Assembly: GCF_006539865.1 (NCBI RefSeq)
Contig: NZ_BJNV01000005.1
Span: 1 to 64,000, forward strand
Direction: 5' to 3'
DNA from: Zoogloea ramigera
GTDB taxonomy: Bacteria; Pseudomonadota; Gammaproteobacteria; Burkholderiales; Rhodocyclaceae
Length of the DNA stretch: 64,000 nt
Translations under genes and position numbers: made by a program
In this document: positions 16,726 through 27,571 of the stretch, one piece after another
Layout: every line of letters begins with the position of its first letter
Numbering within the stretch: the first letter of the stretch is position 1
Notes under the pieces: model-generated
The model's database searches: none
Told to the model about the DNA's origin: nothing
What the model saw: the letters and a program-made list of their open reading frames with translations, nothing else

Positions 16726-17937
16726 TCAGTGGGCTGCCCACTGCACGGTGTTCAGATCGATGCCTTCCTTGTACATGTCCCAGAGGGGCGACAATTCACG
16801 GAGCTTGCCGATCTTTCTCTGCAGCAGGTCGATTGTATAGTCGATCTCCTCGACCGTCGTGAAACGGCCCAGGGTGAAGCGGATCGAGCTGTGCGCCAGC
16901 TCGTCGTTGCGGCCCAGCGCCCGCAGCACGTAGGACGGCTCGAGGCTGGCCGAGGTGCAGGCCGAACCGCTGGAGACCGCCACATCCTTGATGGCCATGA
17001 TCAGGGATTCGCCTTCAACGTAAGCAAAGCTGATGTTGAGGTTGTGGGGCACGCGGTGCGCCATGTCGCCGTTGACGAACACTTCCTCCATCTGCGAGAG
17101 GCCCTTGAGCAGGCGGTCGCGCAGTTCGCCGACGCGCTTGTTCTCTTCAGCCATCTCGAGGCGGGCCAGGCGGAAGGCTTCGCCCATGCCGACGATCTGG
17201 TGGGTGGCCAGGGTGCCGGAGCGCAGGCCGCGCTCATGGCCGCCGCCGTGCATCTGGGCTTCGAGGCGGACGCGGGGCTTGCGCCGCACGTAAAGGGCGC
17301 CGATGCCCTTGGGGCCGTAGGTTTTGTGGGCGCAGAAAGACATCAGGTCGACTTTGAGCTTGGCGAGGTCGATGTCGACCTTGCCGGTGGCCTGGGCCGC
17401 ATCGACGTGGAAGATGACGCCCTTCTCGCGGCAGATTTCGCCGATCTCGGCGATCGGCTGGATCACGCCGATCTCGTTGTTCACGAACATCACCGAGACC
17501 ACCACTGTGTCGGGGCGGATGGCCGCCTTCAGCACCTCGAGGTCGATCAGGCCATTTTCCTGGACGTCGAGGTAGGTGGCTTCGAAGCCTTCCCGCTCGA
17601 GTTCGCGCACGGTGTCGAGGACGGCCTTGTGCTCGGTCTTGACGGTGATGATGTGCTTGCCCTTGCCGGAGTAGAAATGCGCCGCGCCCTTGATCGCCAG
17701 GTTGTTGGACTCGGTGGCGCCGGAGGTCCAGATGATTTCCTTGGGGTCGGCGTTAACGAGCTTGGCCACCTCTTCGCGGGCCTCCTCGACGGCCTTCTCG
17801 GCGGTCCAGCCGAAGGGGTGGCTGCGGGATGCCGGGTTGCCGAACAGTTCCGTGAGATAGGGAATCATCTTCTCGGCCACGCGGGGGTCCACCGGCGTGG
17901 TCGCGGAGTAATCCAGGTAGATCGGGAACTTGAGCAT
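16726..17937 (-). CDS. iscS: Cysteine desulfurase IscS
   Basis: A PLP enzyme of 403 residues that removes sulfur from cysteine for Fe-S clusters, tRNA thiolation and other uses. H103 (TEHKAV) stacks on the cofactor, K205 (SFCAHKTYG) forms the Schiff base, and the persulfide Cys is C327 in [16 protein letters not shown], the classical IscS loop. It lies 44 bases after a second desulfurase gene and 13 bases before iscU. Features and length match housekeeping IscS. Confidence 0.97.
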   Translation of the reverse strand: MLKFPIYLDYSATTPVDPRVAEKMIPYLTELFGNPASRSHPFGWTAEKAVEEAREEVAKLVNADPKEIIWTSGATESNNLAIKGAAHFYSGKGKHIITVKTEHKAVLDTVRELEREGFEATYLDVQENGLIDLEVLKAAIRPDTVVVSVMFVNNEIGVIQPIAEIGEICREKGVIFHVDAAQATGKVDIDLAKLKVDLMSFCAHKTYGPKGIGALYVRRKPRVRLEAQMHGGGHERGLRSGTLATHQIVGMGEAFRLARLEMAEENKRVGELRDRLLKGLSQMEEVFVNGDMAHRVPHNLNISFAYVEGESLIMAIKDVAVSSGSACTSASLEPSYVLRALGRNDELAHSSIRFTLGRFTTVEEIDYTIDLLQRKIGKLRELSPLWDMYKEGIDLNTVQWAAH

Positions 17938-17981
17938 CTTAGTCTTCTCCGTGCTGCAAAAAAGTGTCTGTCCTGTAAACC

Positions 17982-19130
<1,149 letters not shown>

Positions 19131-19149
19131 CATTGCTCTCCGGCGTGAC

Positions 19150-19638
19150 TCAGGCGATGAGCACCGGCTTGCCACCGTTGCGGGTGGCGCTGGCGGCACG
19201 CTCGTCGTGAAGCACGGCGTGCTGCGCGACCTTGCGGCGCTGCTGCTCGACCAGGCTGGCGAGGGTCACCGAGTGCAGGTATTCGTACATGCGGCGGTTG
19301 AGATTGGTCCACAAATCGTGGGTCATGCAGACGTGGGCGTCGTGGCAGTTTTCCTTGCCGCCGCAAGAGGTTGCATCGAGGGGCTCGTCGACCGCCGCGA
19401 TGATGTCGGCCACGGTGATCGCCGCCATGTCACGGGCCAGGGCGTAACCGCCACCAGGGCCACGCACACTGCTGACGAGCTCGAAACGGCGCAATTTGCC
19501 GAAGAGTTGCTCGAGATAGGAAAGGGAGATCTTCTGGCGGTCGGCGATACCAGCCAGCGTGACCGGGCCGTCGGCACAACGCAAGGCCAGATCAATCATT
19601 GCCGTGACGGCAAAACGACCTTTGGTAGTGAGTCTCAT
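19150..19638 (-). CDS. iscR: Fe-S cluster regulator IscR
   Basis: Rrf2-family repressor of 162 residues. The N-terminal winged helix (about 1-65, RFAVTAMIDLAL then SLSYLEQLFGKL) binds DNA. The [2Fe-2S] ligands C92, C98, C104 and H107 occur at the same numbers as in E. coli IscR. With its cluster the protein represses the isc operon through type 1 sites; two such sites lie in its own upstream region. It is the first gene of the isc run, 19 bases before the second desulfurase. Confidence 0.96.
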   Translation of the reverse strand: MRLTTKGRFAVTAMIDLALRCADGPVTLAGIADRQKISLSYLEQLFGKLRRFELVSSVRGPGGGYALARDMAAITVADIIAAVDEPLDATSCGGKENCHDAHVCMTHDLWTNLNRRMYEYLHSVTLASLVEQQRRKVAQHAVLHDERAASATRNGGKPVLIA

Positions 19639-19669
19639 GGCAGCTCCGGGGGCAGGCTGGTAAGCAATA

Positions 19670-19722
19670 ATAGTTGAACGTTTCAGTCAAGAATACCAAA
19701 CCCGACCAATTCGATCAACTAT
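19670..19722 (-). promoter_or_regulatory. Two IscR type 1-like sites and iscR promoter
   Basis: Read on the minus strand, two 25-base sites match the type 1 IscR consensus: one at 19698-19722 (starts ATAGTTGATC) and one at 19670-19694 (starts ATTCTTGACT, ends CAACTAT). A sigma70-like promoter fits between them: TTGATC at 19713-19718, a 17-base spacer and TATTCT at 19690-19695. Both sites overlap promoter elements, as expected for autorepression by holo-IscR. Confidence 0.75.
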
Positions 19723-19730
19723 TTTGCGGC

Positions 19731-20495
19731 TCAGTCCACCATCTTCCCGAGGCCTTTGGGATCAAAGGAATCCGCCGCCCGCACGGCGCCGTCGACGGCG
19801 ATGCCAGCCTCGGCCAGCCGGGCGATGAGGATGCCGATGCGCCGGTCGGTCTCGACGGCGTGATCGAGGAGGCCGTGCAAGGCCTTCGAGACCGGGTCGT
19901 CGAGGTCGCGGGTCACGCCGTAGGCGGTGAAGCCCATCTGCTCGGCCTTCGCCTCCCGTGCCCGCGCTGCATCGTCGATGCTGGCGTCGATGATGCGCGC
20001 CGGGTTGCCCACCGCGGTCGCCCCGGCCGGCACCGGCTTGACCACCACCGCGTTGGAGCCGACCTTGGCGCCGTCGCCCACCTCGAAGCCGCCCAGCACC
20101 TTGGCCCCGGCGCCGATCACCACCCCGCGCCCGAGGGTCGGATGGCGCTTGGTGCCGCGGTAGAGCGAGGTACCCCCGAGGGTGACGCCCTGGTAGATCG
20201 TGCAGTCGTCGCCGACCTCGGCGGTCTCGCCGATCACCACGCCCATGCCGTGGTCGATGAAGACCCGCCGGCCGATGGTGGCGCCCGGATGGATCTCGAC
20301 ACCTGTCAACATGCGCCCCACATGGCTGGTGAAGCGCCCCACCCAGCGGAACCCACGCCGCCAGGCAGCGTTGGCAAAACGGTGCAGCCACAGGGCGTGC
20401 ATGCCCGGATAGCAGGTGAGAACCTCCCACCTGGAGCGTGCCGCCGGGTCATGCTGAAGCACATTGGCCACGTCTTCACGCAGACGACTGAACAT
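19731..20495 (-). CDS. cysE: Serine O-acetyltransferase
   Basis: Enzyme of 254 residues that makes O-acetylserine from serine and acetyl-CoA, the first step of cysteine synthesis. The N-terminal helical part is followed by left-handed beta-helix hexapeptide repeats ([34 protein letters not shown]). The catalytic His is in FIDHGMG. Its position just before iscR parallels the cysE2-iscR arrangement of some proteobacteria and would couple cysteine supply to sulfur demand. An IscR-like site lies about 85 bases upstream. Length is near family average. Confidence 0.94.
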   Translation of the reverse strand: MFSRLREDVANVLQHDPAARSRWEVLTCYPGMHALWLHRFANAAWRRGFRWVGRFTSHVGRMLTGVEIHPGATIGRRVFIDHGMGVVIGETAEVGDDCTIYQGVTLGGTSLYRGTKRHPTLGRGVVIGAGAKVLGGFEVGDGAKVGSNAVVVKPVPAGATAVGNPARIIDASIDDAARAREAKAEQMGFTAYGVTRDLDDPVSKALHGLLDHAVETDRRIGILIARLAEAGIAVDGAVRAADSFDPKGLGKMVD

Positions 20496-20579
20496 GAGAG
20501 AGAACTCCCGAAAATGGATCGCTGTTTTCCCGCTCCGCTGCCGGACACGCCGTGCGCGGAGCTGATTTGTTATCGTTTA

Positions 20580-20604
20580 ATTTCCGACTATTTTAGTCTA
20601 CTTC
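20580..20604 (-). promoter_or_regulatory. Candidate IscR type 1 site upstream of cysE
   Basis: On the minus strand the core GACTAAAATAGTCGG agrees with all 15 central positions of the type 1 consensus; over 25 positions about 20 agree. It overlaps the trmJ stop codon and lies 85 bases before the cysE ATG. It implies that IscR also controls cysE. No convincing -35/-10 pair was identified beside it. Confidence 0.5.
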
Positions 20605-21320
20605 TTTTCGAAGGCGCTCAACATCCCGCGCAGAATGTTGATCTCGTCCTTCTCGAGCCGAATCCGCCCGAACAGGCGCCTGAGGCGCGGCCACAGGCGC
20701 TTGGAGTTGGTGGGGTTGAAGAAGCCGCTGGCGGTGATCGCCCGGTCGAGGTGAGCGTAGAAGCCCTCGATCTGCTCGTGGGTGGCCGGCTCGAACTCGA
20801 TGCCGGGCGCCGTTCCGGGGTCGAGGGCAGCCATGCGGAGCTCGTAGCACAGCACCTGCACCGCAGCCCCGAGGTTGAGGGACGAATAGGCCTCGCTCAC
20901 CGGGATCTTGACGGGCATGTGGCACAGGGCCACGTCGTCGTTGGAGAGGCCCTTTGTCTCGTTGCCGAAGACCAACGCCACATCACCGAAGGTGGCCCGC
21001 CCGACGATTTCGCCGGCGGCTTCTCGCGCCCACTTCATCGGCACGGCCATCTCGCGCTTCCTGGCCGTCATGGCCGCGGCGAACACCGTGCCTTCGAGCG
21101 CCTCGGCGAGGCTCCCGACAACCCGCGCATTGGCGAGGATGTCGTCGGCGCCCGCCGCCCGGGCGGTGGCCACGGGATCGGGGAAGAATTGGGGATCAAC
21201 CAGCACCAGCTGCGACAGGCCCATGGTTTTCATGGCCCTGGCCGCCGCACCGATGTTGCCAGGATGGCTGGTTCGGGAGAGGACGACACGCACGCGCCCA
21301 AGCGCGCCATCGAGGTTCAT
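20598..21320 (-). CDS. trmJ: tRNA (cytidine/uridine-32-2'-O)-methyltransferase TrmJ
   Basis: SPOUT-class RNA methyltransferase of 240 residues (E. coli TrmJ has 246). It starts NLDGALGRVRVVLSRTSHPGN; motif 2 ALVFGNETKGLSN and motif 3 IPVSEAYSSLNLGAAVQVLCYEL form the trefoil-knot SAM site. It methylates the 2'-OH of position 32 in certain tRNAs. The ATG at 21320 was chosen because similarity begins there; the upstream part of the open frame is antisense to suhB. TrmJ commonly precedes the isc cluster in proteobacteria. Confidence 0.93.
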   Translation of the reverse strand: MNLDGALGRVRVVLSRTSHPGNIGAAARAMKTMGLSQLVLVDPQFFPDPVATARAAGADDILANARVVGSLAEALEGTVFAAAMTARKREMAVPMKWAREAAGEIVGRATFGDVALVFGNETKGLSNDDVALCHMPVKIPVSEAYSSLNLGAAVQVLCYELRMAALDPGTAPGIEFEPATHEQIEGFYAHLDRAITASGFFNPTNSKRLWPRLRRLFGRIRLEKDEINILRGMLSAFEKK

Positions 21321-21397
21321 ATTAAAATATGTGGTTTTCCGAATTAGTGGTCGACCGACGGGCCGTTTGTGCCCGGGCCGGCAAGCCGCCAGACACC

Positions 21398-22210
21398 ATG
21401 CACCCCACTCTGAACATCGCAATCAAGGCCGCACGCCGTGCCGCCACCGTCATCAACCGGGCCGCCCTCGACGTGGACCTGCTCCGCGTTGAAGCCAAGC
21501 AACCCAATGATTTCGTGACGGAAGTCGATCGGGCGGCCGAAGAGGCCATCATCCAGGTGCTGCGCGAGGCCTACCCGAGCCACAGCATTTTAGCAGAAGA
21601 GTCCGGCGAGACCGGCCCGGCCACCGACACCGACACCGAATACCAGTGGATCATCGACCCGCTGGACGGCACGACCAACTTCATCCACGGCTTTCCCCAG
21701 TACGCGATCTCCATCGCCCTGGCGCGAAAGGGCGTGGTCAAGCAGGCCGTCGTCTTCGACCCGAACCGCAACGAGCTGTTCACCGCCTCCAAGGGCGGCG
21801 GCGCCTTCCTCAACGACCGCCGCATCCGCGTCTCCAAGCGCCTGCGCCTCGCCGACGCCCTGATCGGCACGGGTTTCCCCTATCGCCAGTTCAGCAACGT
21901 CGACACCTACCTGGCGATCTTCAAGGAACTCACGCAAAAAACCGCCGGCCTGCGTCGTCCGGGCGCCGCGTCCCTCGACCTGGCCTACGTGGCAGCCGGC
22001 CGTCTCGACGGCTTTTGGGAATTCGGCCTGTCGCCCTGGGACATGGCCGCCGGCAGCCTCCTGATCAGCGAAGCAGGCGGCCTGGTGAGCGACCTGTCCG
22101 GTGAATCCGACTACCTCACCACCGGCAACATCATTGCCGGCACCCCCAAGGTCTTCCCGCCGCTGATGCAGGTCGTCCAAGGCCACTGCGGCGACAAGCT
22201 GCGGGCCTGA
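21398..22210 (+). CDS. suhB: Inositol-1-monophosphatase family protein SuhB
   Basis: Enzyme of 270 residues from the inositol monophosphatase family. Metal ligands are visible in AEESG (E67/E68), IDPLDGTTN (D87, D90) and SPWDMAAG. SuhB also binds NusA/RNA polymerase in E. coli and aids rRNA antitermination; whether this holds here is not shown. The ATG giving [15 protein letters not shown] matches the usual SuhB N-terminus; the 23 upstream codons do not. It diverges from trmJ with a 77-base gap and is followed after 8 bases by an esterase. Confidence 0.93.
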   Translation: MHPTLNIAIKAARRAATVINRAALDVDLLRVEAKQPNDFVTEVDRAAEEAIIQVLREAYPSHSILAEESGETGPATDTDTEYQWIIDPLDGTTNFIHGFPQYAISIALARKGVVKQAVVFDPNRNELFTASKGGGAFLNDRRIRVSKRLRLADALIGTGFPYRQFSNVDTYLAIFKELTQKTAGLRRPGAASLDLAYVAAGRLDGFWEFGLSPWDMAAGSLLISEAGGLVSDLSGESDYLTTGNIIAGTPKVFPPLMQVVQGHCGDKLRA

Positions 22211-22218
22211 TCGCGGCG

Positions 22219-22830
22219 ATGTTCCGCACCCTCCTCGGCGCCGCGCTCACCAGCCTGCTGCTCGTTTGCAGCAGCGCCTGGGCCGGCACGGTGCTGGTGT
22301 GGGGCGACAGCCTGTCGGCCGGCTACGGGCTGCGCCAGCAGCAGAGCTGGCCGGCACTGCTCGGTGAGCGGATCAGCGCAGCCCGGCTCCCCCACAAGGT
22401 AGTGAACGCCAGCATCAGCGGCGAGACCACCGCGGGTGGTCTGGCGCGTCTGCCGGCCGCACTCGAAACCCACAAGCCGTCGGTCGTCGTCATCGAACTC
22501 GGCGCCAACGACGGGCTGCGCGGCCTCCCCGTAAAGGCGATGGCCGCGAATCTGCAGGCCATGGTCGACGCCAGCCGCAAGGCCGGCGCGCAGGTACTGC
22601 TGGTCGGCATGCGGATGCAGCCCAACTACGGCCCCGACTACACTGCCCGCTTCGAGGCGGTATTTCGCGATCTCGCTAAAACCAACCGCCTGCGTCTGGT
22701 GCCCTTCATGATGGAAGGCTTCGCCGATCAGCGGCACTACTTTCAGGCCGACGGCATCCACCCGGTGGCCGAAGCCCAGCCACTCATACTCGACACGATC
22801 TGGCGCGAACTGAAACCCCTGCTCCGCTGA
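22219..22830 (+). CDS. Arylesterase / TesA-like lysophospholipase, exported
   Basis: SGNH hydrolase of 203 residues with a signal peptide (ends SSAWAG). Block I GDSLSAGYGL holds the nucleophile Ser (about 31), Gly/Asn blocks are at SISGETTAGG and LGANDGLRG, and the Asp-His pair is in DGIHPVAEAQ. This is the TesA/arylesterase group: periplasmic thioesterase, protease I and lysophospholipase L1 activities. It starts 8 bases after suhB, so the two are likely co-transcribed. In many genomes TesA is divergent from an ABC transporter; that partner is absent here. Confidence 0.9.
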   Translation: MFRTLLGAALTSLLLVCSSAWAGTVLVWGDSLSAGYGLRQQQSWPALLGERISAARLPHKVVNASISGETTAGGLARLPAALETHKPSVVVIELGANDGLRGLPVKAMAANLQAMVDASRKAGAQVLLVGMRMQPNYGPDYTARFEAVFRDLAKTNRLRLVPFMMEGFADQRHYFQADGIHPVAEAQPLILDTIWRELKPLLR

Positions 22831-22839
22831 AAAAGCCGC

Positions 22840-23391
22840 TCAGGGCAGGCGCAGTCCCGGGTTGTGCCCTTTCACGGCGCAGATGCGCTGGACCACCGCA
22901 GGCTTCGGCTCTGCGACCTCCCCCTGCTCGTACGCCAGCACCGTGCAGGCGTCGGCCACAGTCTCCAGCAACTCGTGGGAACGCAGCAGGAAATCCGGAT
23001 TGCTCGGTTTGCCAAAGCGCTCGTTGCCGACCATGAAGGTCTCGTAGATCAGCACGCCCCCCGGATTGAGCGCCGTGAGCAGCAAGGGCAGACGCGGCCG
23101 AAAGAGGTAGTTGGTCACCACGATTCCGTCGAAGTGCTGGCGGGCGTAGGGCCACGGGCCGTTTTCGAGATCCACCTCGCGAACCTTGAGGTGCGGCACG
23201 CCGGCCAGCAGCTCCAGCGCCACCGCGTCCCGGTCGGCGGCCTCCACCCGGAAGCCCCGGCTGACCAGCCAGCGGGCATGTCGCCCGCTCCCGCAGGCAA
23301 GATCGAGCACCTCGCCACCAGCGGCAATGAGCGGCGCAAAGCGCGTCACCCACGTCGAAGGTGTAGTCGAACCCGCATGGCGCAAAGGCAT
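22840..23391 (-). CDS. Class I SAM-dependent methyltransferase
   Basis: A 183-residue protein with the SAM-binding motif EVLDLACGSGRHARWL (glycine-rich loop), an acidic residue after strand 2 (VEAADRD) and a later NPGGVLIYETF strand. It is related to small TehB/UbiE-like methyltransferases; the substrate is unknown. The start was set at the ATG with GGGAGAG four bases upstream; the longer frame has no such site. It converges with the esterase gene, whose stop is nine bases away. Confidence 0.82.
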   Translation of the reverse strand: MPLRHAGSTTPSTWVTRFAPLIAAGGEVLDLACGSGRHARWLVSRGFRVEAADRDAVALELLAGVPHLKVREVDLENGPWPYARQHFDGIVVTNYLFRPRLPLLLTALNPGGVLIYETFMVGNERFGKPSNPDFLLRSHELLETVADACTVLAYEQGEVAEPKPAVVQRICAVKGHNPGLRLP

Positions 23392-23500
23392 TCCGCTCTC
23401 CCTGTCTGATTGATTTTGAAACCGCTGCAAACGCCCTGAGTGTGAGGCTGATCGTCCGGCGGGGTTCCGGAAAAATGGCCGGCAATCAAAAAACGGGCGC

Positions 23501-23526
23501 AAAAAAACGGGCGCCTGGGCGCCCGC
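23501..23526 (-). terminator. Intrinsic terminator after pnp
   Basis: On the minus strand GCGGGCGCC, CA, GGCGCCCG is followed by seven T residues. It lies about 23 bases after the pnp stop codon and closes the long nusA-pnp operon. Confidence 0.88.
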
Positions 23527-23549
23527 TTTCAGTAAGGCCTAAGCGAGGA

Positions 23550-25646
23550 TCACTCGGCCTTTTCGTTCAGCAGCGCCTTCATCGACAGACGCACACGGCC
23601 CTTCTCGTCGGTCTCGAGCACCTTGACGCGGACGACCTGACCTTCCTTGAGGTAGTCGGACACGGCGTTGACGCGCTCGTTGGCGATCTGGGACACGTGC
23701 AGCAGGCCGTCGCGGCCCGGCATGATGTTGATGATCGCACCGAAATCGAGGATGCGCACGACCGGGCCTTCATAGACCTTGCCCACTTCCACCTCGGCGG
23801 TGATTTCCTCGATGCGCTTCTTGGCCACCTGGGCGCCCTCGGAGCTCACGGAGGAGATCGTCACGTTGCCGTCGTCGGTGATCTCGATGACCGTGCCGGT
23901 TTCTTCCTGCAGGCCACGGATCACGGCGCCGCCCTTGCCGATCACGTCGCGGATCTTCTCGGGGTTGATCTTGAGGGTGATCATGCGCGGCGCGAAGGTG
24001 GACACCTCTTCGCGGGCACCTTCCAGGGAGGTCTTCATCAGACCCAGGATGTGCATGCGGCCTTCCTTGGCCTGGGCCAGGGCAACCTGCATGATCTCCT
24101 TGGTGATGCCGAGGATCTTGATGTCCATCTGCAGCGCAGTGACACCCTTCTCGGTACCGGCGACCTTGAAGTCCATGTCGCCCAAGTGATCTTCGTCACC
24201 CAGGATGTCGGTGAGCACCGCGAAACGGCCGCCGTCCTTGATGAGGCCCATGGCGATGCCGGCCACGGGGGCAGACAGCGGAACGCCGGCGTCCATCATG
24301 GCCAGGGAGCCGCCGCAGACGGAAGCCATCGAGCTGGAGCCGTTGGACTCGGTGATCTCGGACACCACGCGCACGGTGTAGCTGAACTCTTCCTTGCTCG
24401 GCAGCACGCCGGCCAGCGCGCGCTTGGCCAGACGGCCGTGGCCGATCTCGCGGCGCTTGGGCGAGCCGAAGCGACCGCATTCGCCGGTGGAGAACGGGGG
24501 GAAGTTGTAGTGCAGCATGAAGCGCTCGCGGTACTCGCCGGCGACCGCGTCGATGATCTGCTCGTCGCGGCCGGTGCCGAGGGTGGTCACCACCAGGGCC
24601 TGGGTCTCGCCGCGGGTGAACAGCGCGGAGCCGTGGGTGCGCGGCAGCACGCCGACACGGATGTCGATCGGGCGGACGGTGCGGGTGTCACGGCCATCGA
24701 TGCGCGGCTCACCGCTCAGGATGCGGCCACGGACCACCTTCGATTCCAGATCGAAGATGATGTTGTTGACGGTGTTCTTGTCGAACTCACGGCCGTCGGC
24801 GGCAAGGGCTGCATACACCTCGTCGGAGATGGCCGACAGCTGCTGGGAGCGCGCCTGCTTGGCGGTGATGCGGAAGGCTTCCTCGATCTTGGCACCGGCG
24901 ACTTCGGTGACGCGGGCGATCAGGGCTTCGTCCTTGGCCGGAGCCTGCCAGTCCCACTCGGGCTTGCCGGCCATATCGACCAGCTCGTTGATGGCGGTGA
25001 TCGCGGCCTGCATCTGGGTGTGGCCGAAGACCACACCGCCCAGCATCACGTCTTCCGGCAGCTCGAGGGCTTCGGATTCGACCATCAGCACGGCACTCTC
25101 GGTGCCGGCCACGACCAGGTTCATCTGGCTGGTCTGCAGCTGGGTGGCGGTCGGGTTGAGGATGTACTGGCCGTTGGCGTAACCCACGCGGCAGGCGCCG
25201 ATCGGGCCGGCAAACGGGATGCCGGCGATGGCGAGGGCGGCCGAGGCGGCGATCATCGCGGGAATGTCGGCGTCGACTTCCGGGTTCAGGGAGACGACCT
25301 GGGCGATGACCTGCACTTCATTGTAGAAGCCGTCCGGGAAGAGCGGGCGGATCGGACGGTCGATCAGGCGGGAGGTCAGGGTCTCTTTTTCGGTCGGGCG
25401 GCCTTCACGCTTGAAGAAGCCGCCGGGGATGCGACCGGCTGCGTAGAACTTTTCGACGTAATCAACGGTGAGCGGAAAGAAATCCTGGCCCGGCTTGGCG
25501 TTCTTGGCGGCCACCACGGTGGCCAGCACAACGGTGTCGTCCATATTGATGAGCACGGCGCCATGAGCCTGACGGGCGACTTCGCCGGTCTCCATGATCA
25601 CGGTATGGGAGCCGTAGGTGAAACTCTTCTTGATTGCGGTAGGCAA
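23550..25646 (-). CDS. pnp: Polyribonucleotide nucleotidyltransferase
   Basis: PNPase of about 698 residues: two RNase PH domains separated by a helical domain, then a KH domain with [10 protein letters not shown] and an S1 domain beginning [17 protein letters not shown]. It degrades RNA 3' to 5' using phosphate and is part of the degradosome. A TTG start at 25646 ([11 protein letters not shown]) is preferred because AAAGGA lies six bases upstream; an ATG five codons earlier at 25661 lacks a ribosome site. The gene follows rpsO after about 190 bases, the usual order. Confidence 0.96.
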   Translation of the reverse strand: MPTAIKKSFTYGSHTVIMETGEVARQAHGAVLINMDDTVVLATVVAAKNAKPGQDFFPLTVDYVEKFYAAGRIPGGFFKREGRPTEKETLTSRLIDRPIRPLFPDGFYNEVQVIAQVVSLNPEVDADIPAMIAASAALAIAGIPFAGPIGACRVGYANGQYILNPTATQLQTSQMNLVVAGTESAVLMVESEALELPEDVMLGGVVFGHTQMQAAITAINELVDMAGKPEWDWQAPAKDEALIARVTEVAGAKIEEAFRITAKQARSQQLSAISDEVYAALAADGREFDKNTVNNIIFDLESKVVRGRILSGEPRIDGRDTRTVRPIDIRVGVLPRTHGSALFTRGETQALVVTTLGTGRDEQIIDAVAGEYRERFMLHYNFPPFSTGECGRFGSPKRREIGHGRLAKRALAGVLPSKEEFSYTVRVVSEITESNGSSSMASVCGGSLAMMDAGVPLSAPVAGIAMGLIKDGGRFAVLTDILGDEDHLGDMDFKVAGTEKGVTALQMDIKILGITKEIMQVALAQAKEGRMHILGLMKTSLEGAREEVSTFAPRMITLKINPEKIRDVIGKGGAVIRGLQEETGTVIEITDDGNVTISSVSSEGAQVAKKRIEEITAEVEVGKVYEGPVVRILDFGAIINIMPGRDGLLHVSQIANERVNAVSDYLKEGQVVRVKVLETDEKGRVRLSMKALLNEKAE

Positions 25647-25838
25647 AGGATGTCCTTTCATTCAATCGGCTGACGGCAAACTACAACCGTGCACTCAGCC
25701 GAGGTAACGCGCCGTTTCGTGGCGCACAGATGTGACAAAGCCGGCGAAGCCACGCGGACTTACACCGGCTGTGCCCATGATCAAGCCTGCGCGAAATGCG
25801 GCAGGGTTGTCACGTTCGGTAGAGCGTGCTCTGGCCGA

Positions 25839-26108
25839 TTACTTACGCAGACCGAGGCGAGCGATCAGCTCACGGTAGCTATCGACATTCTTGCGCTTCA
25901 GGTAGTCGAGCAGCTTGCGACGCTGGCTCACCATCATCAGGAGACCACGGCGGGAGTGGTGATCCTTGACGTTGGCCTTGAAGTGGCCGGTCAGATCGTT
26001 GATGCGGGCGGTAAGCAGAGCGACTTGCACTTCCGGAGAACCGGTGTCGCCCTTGGCGCGCTGGTAGTCGCCAACGATTTGCGCTTTTTGTTCAGTGGAG
26101 ATTGCCAT
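25839..26108 (-). CDS. rpsO: 30S ribosomal protein S15
   Basis: The standard 89-residue S15: [16 protein letters not shown] at the N-terminus, [16 protein letters not shown] and the 16S rRNA-binding segment [22 protein letters not shown]. It binds the central domain of 16S rRNA early in 30S assembly. In E. coli S15 represses its own translation through its leader; the spacer of 75 bases before this gene could hold such a structure, but I did not identify one. Confidence 0.98.
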   Translation of the reverse strand: MAISTEQKAQIVGDYQRAKGDTGSPEVQVALLTARINDLTGHFKANVKDHHSRRGLLMMVSQRRKLLDYLKRKNVDSYRELIARLGLRK

Positions 26109-26183
26109 TGTTTAACTCGGTTAGGATTTAGCCTTGCGAAGCGCGCCATTATATCGAACGCAAGGCGGGTTGCTCAAGACATT

Positions 26184-27101
26184 TCATCGATTTCCCGTCG
26201 CAACCAGGCGCGTGGGGATCAGCTCCCCCTCCTCGCCGTAGGTCGCGACCCCGAGGAAATGTTCCCCTTCATACGCCCGGACCATGCATCCAGGCTCGCC
26301 ACTACAGCCCTGCACCGGCTGTCCGTGGGTCAGACTGCGGGCCTGAGCCGCGTCGAGCTGCAACACGGGCAAATGCACCAACAGCGCGTCCACGGGCGCC
26401 AGGCGGCCATCCCGCTCCTCGGCCGGGACGGCCTCAAAATCAGCCAGCGGCAGCGACACATCCAGCCCGAACGGGCCGATCTTCGTACGCCGCAGCGCCG
26501 TGAGGTGGGCACCGCAGCCGAGCAGCGCCCCGAGGTCGGAGGCCAGCGTGCGCACGTAAGTGCCCTTGCTGCATTCAACCCGAACCTTCAGGCTGTCGCC
26601 ATCACGTTCGAGCAATTCGAAACGGTAGATCGTGACCCGACGTGGCTCCCTCGGGATCTCGATGCCTTCCCGGGCGTACTCGTAGAGCGCCTTGCCGTGG
26701 TGCTTGAGGGCCGAGTACATGGGCGGCACCTGCTCGATCTCGCCCCGCAGGGTGGCAATCGCTGCCTCGATGGCCGCATCACTCACATCCACCGGGCAAC
26801 AGGCGAGCACCTCACCCTCCGCATCGGCGGTGGTGGTGGTGACGCCCAGCAGCACGGTCGCGTCGTAGGCCTTGTCGGCGTCGAGCAACGTCTGCGAAAA
26901 CTTGGTCGCCTCGCCGAAGGTGAGCGGCAACAGGCCGCTCGCCATCGGGTCGAGGGTGCCGGTATGCCCGCCCTTCGCCGCGCTCAGCAGCCAGCGGGCC
27001 TTCTGGAGCGCATTGTTGGAGCTGATGCCGACCGGCTTGTCGAGGAACAGCACGCCGTCGACGATGCGGCGCGGCGTGCGGCGCTGGGGAGGACGGGACA
27101 A
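26184..27101 (-). CDS. truB: tRNA pseudouridine-55 synthase TruB
   Basis: Enzyme of 305 residues that converts U55 to pseudouridine in the T-loop of tRNAs. The catalytic Asp lies in GGHTGTLDPMASG (D51), and KPVGISSNNALQ precedes it. The C-terminal part resembles a PUA-like extension. It lies between rbfA and rpsO as in many proteobacteria. Confidence 0.96.
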   Translation of the reverse strand: MSRPPQRRTPRRIVDGVLFLDKPVGISSNNALQKARWLLSAAKGGHTGTLDPMASGLLPLTFGEATKFSQTLLDADKAYDATVLLGVTTTTADAEGEVLACCPVDVSDAAIEAAIATLRGEIEQVPPMYSALKHHGKALYEYAREGIEIPREPRRVTIYRFELLERDGDSLKVRVECSKGTYVRTLASDLGALLGCGAHLTALRRTKIGPFGLDVSLPLADFEAVPAEERDGRLAPVDALLVHLPVLQLDAAQARSLTHGQPVQGCSGEPGCMVRAYEGEHFLGVATYGEEGELIPTRLVATGNR

Positions 27102-27157
27102 ACGAAGGCTTCCTGAACGGGCGACGCCTGCGCGCCGCCACTGTGATCAAAGAACGC

Positions 27158-27568
27158 TCAGCTGGCAGGATCGGTGTCTGGCTTCGCGCCTTCACCGCCC
27201 TCTTCCGCGTTGTGACGATCGGCTTCGATCGCCTTGTCGATGAGGGCCGAGATGCGGTTGCCGTTCTCGACCGACGGGTCGTAGTGGAAATGCAGCTCGG
27301 GCAGCGTGTGAATGCGGATACGCTTGCCCAGCTCGCGGCGCAAGAAGCTGCTGGCACGGCGCAGGCCGCGCTGGATCTCGTCGAGCCCTTCCTGGCCCGT
27401 CATCGAGGTGAAATACACCTTGGCGTGGGCGTAGTCGGGCGTGATCTCCACGTCGGTCAGGGTGATGAAACCGACGCGGGGGTCTTTGAGCTCCAGGCGG
27501 ATCAGCTCGGCCAGTTCGCGACGGATCTGCTCCGCCACGCGCTGGCCACGGGAAAACTCCTTGGGCAT
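27158..27568 (-). CDS. rbfA: 30S ribosome-binding factor RbfA
   Basis: A KH-like protein of 136 residues that helps mature the 5' end of 16S rRNA and supports late 30S assembly. It starts MPKEFSRGQRVAEQIRREL and carries the LRRELGKRIRIHTLPELHFHYD segment typical of the family. It begins three bases after the infB stop codon, so the two are tightly coupled. Confidence 0.95.
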   Translation of the reverse strand: MPKEFSRGQRVAEQIRRELAELIRLELKDPRVGFITLTDVEITPDYAHAKVYFTSMTGQEGLDEIQRGLRRASSFLRRELGKRIRIHTLPELHFHYDPSVENGNRISALIDKAIEADRHNAEEGGEGAKPDTDPAS

Positions 27569-27571
27569 GGC

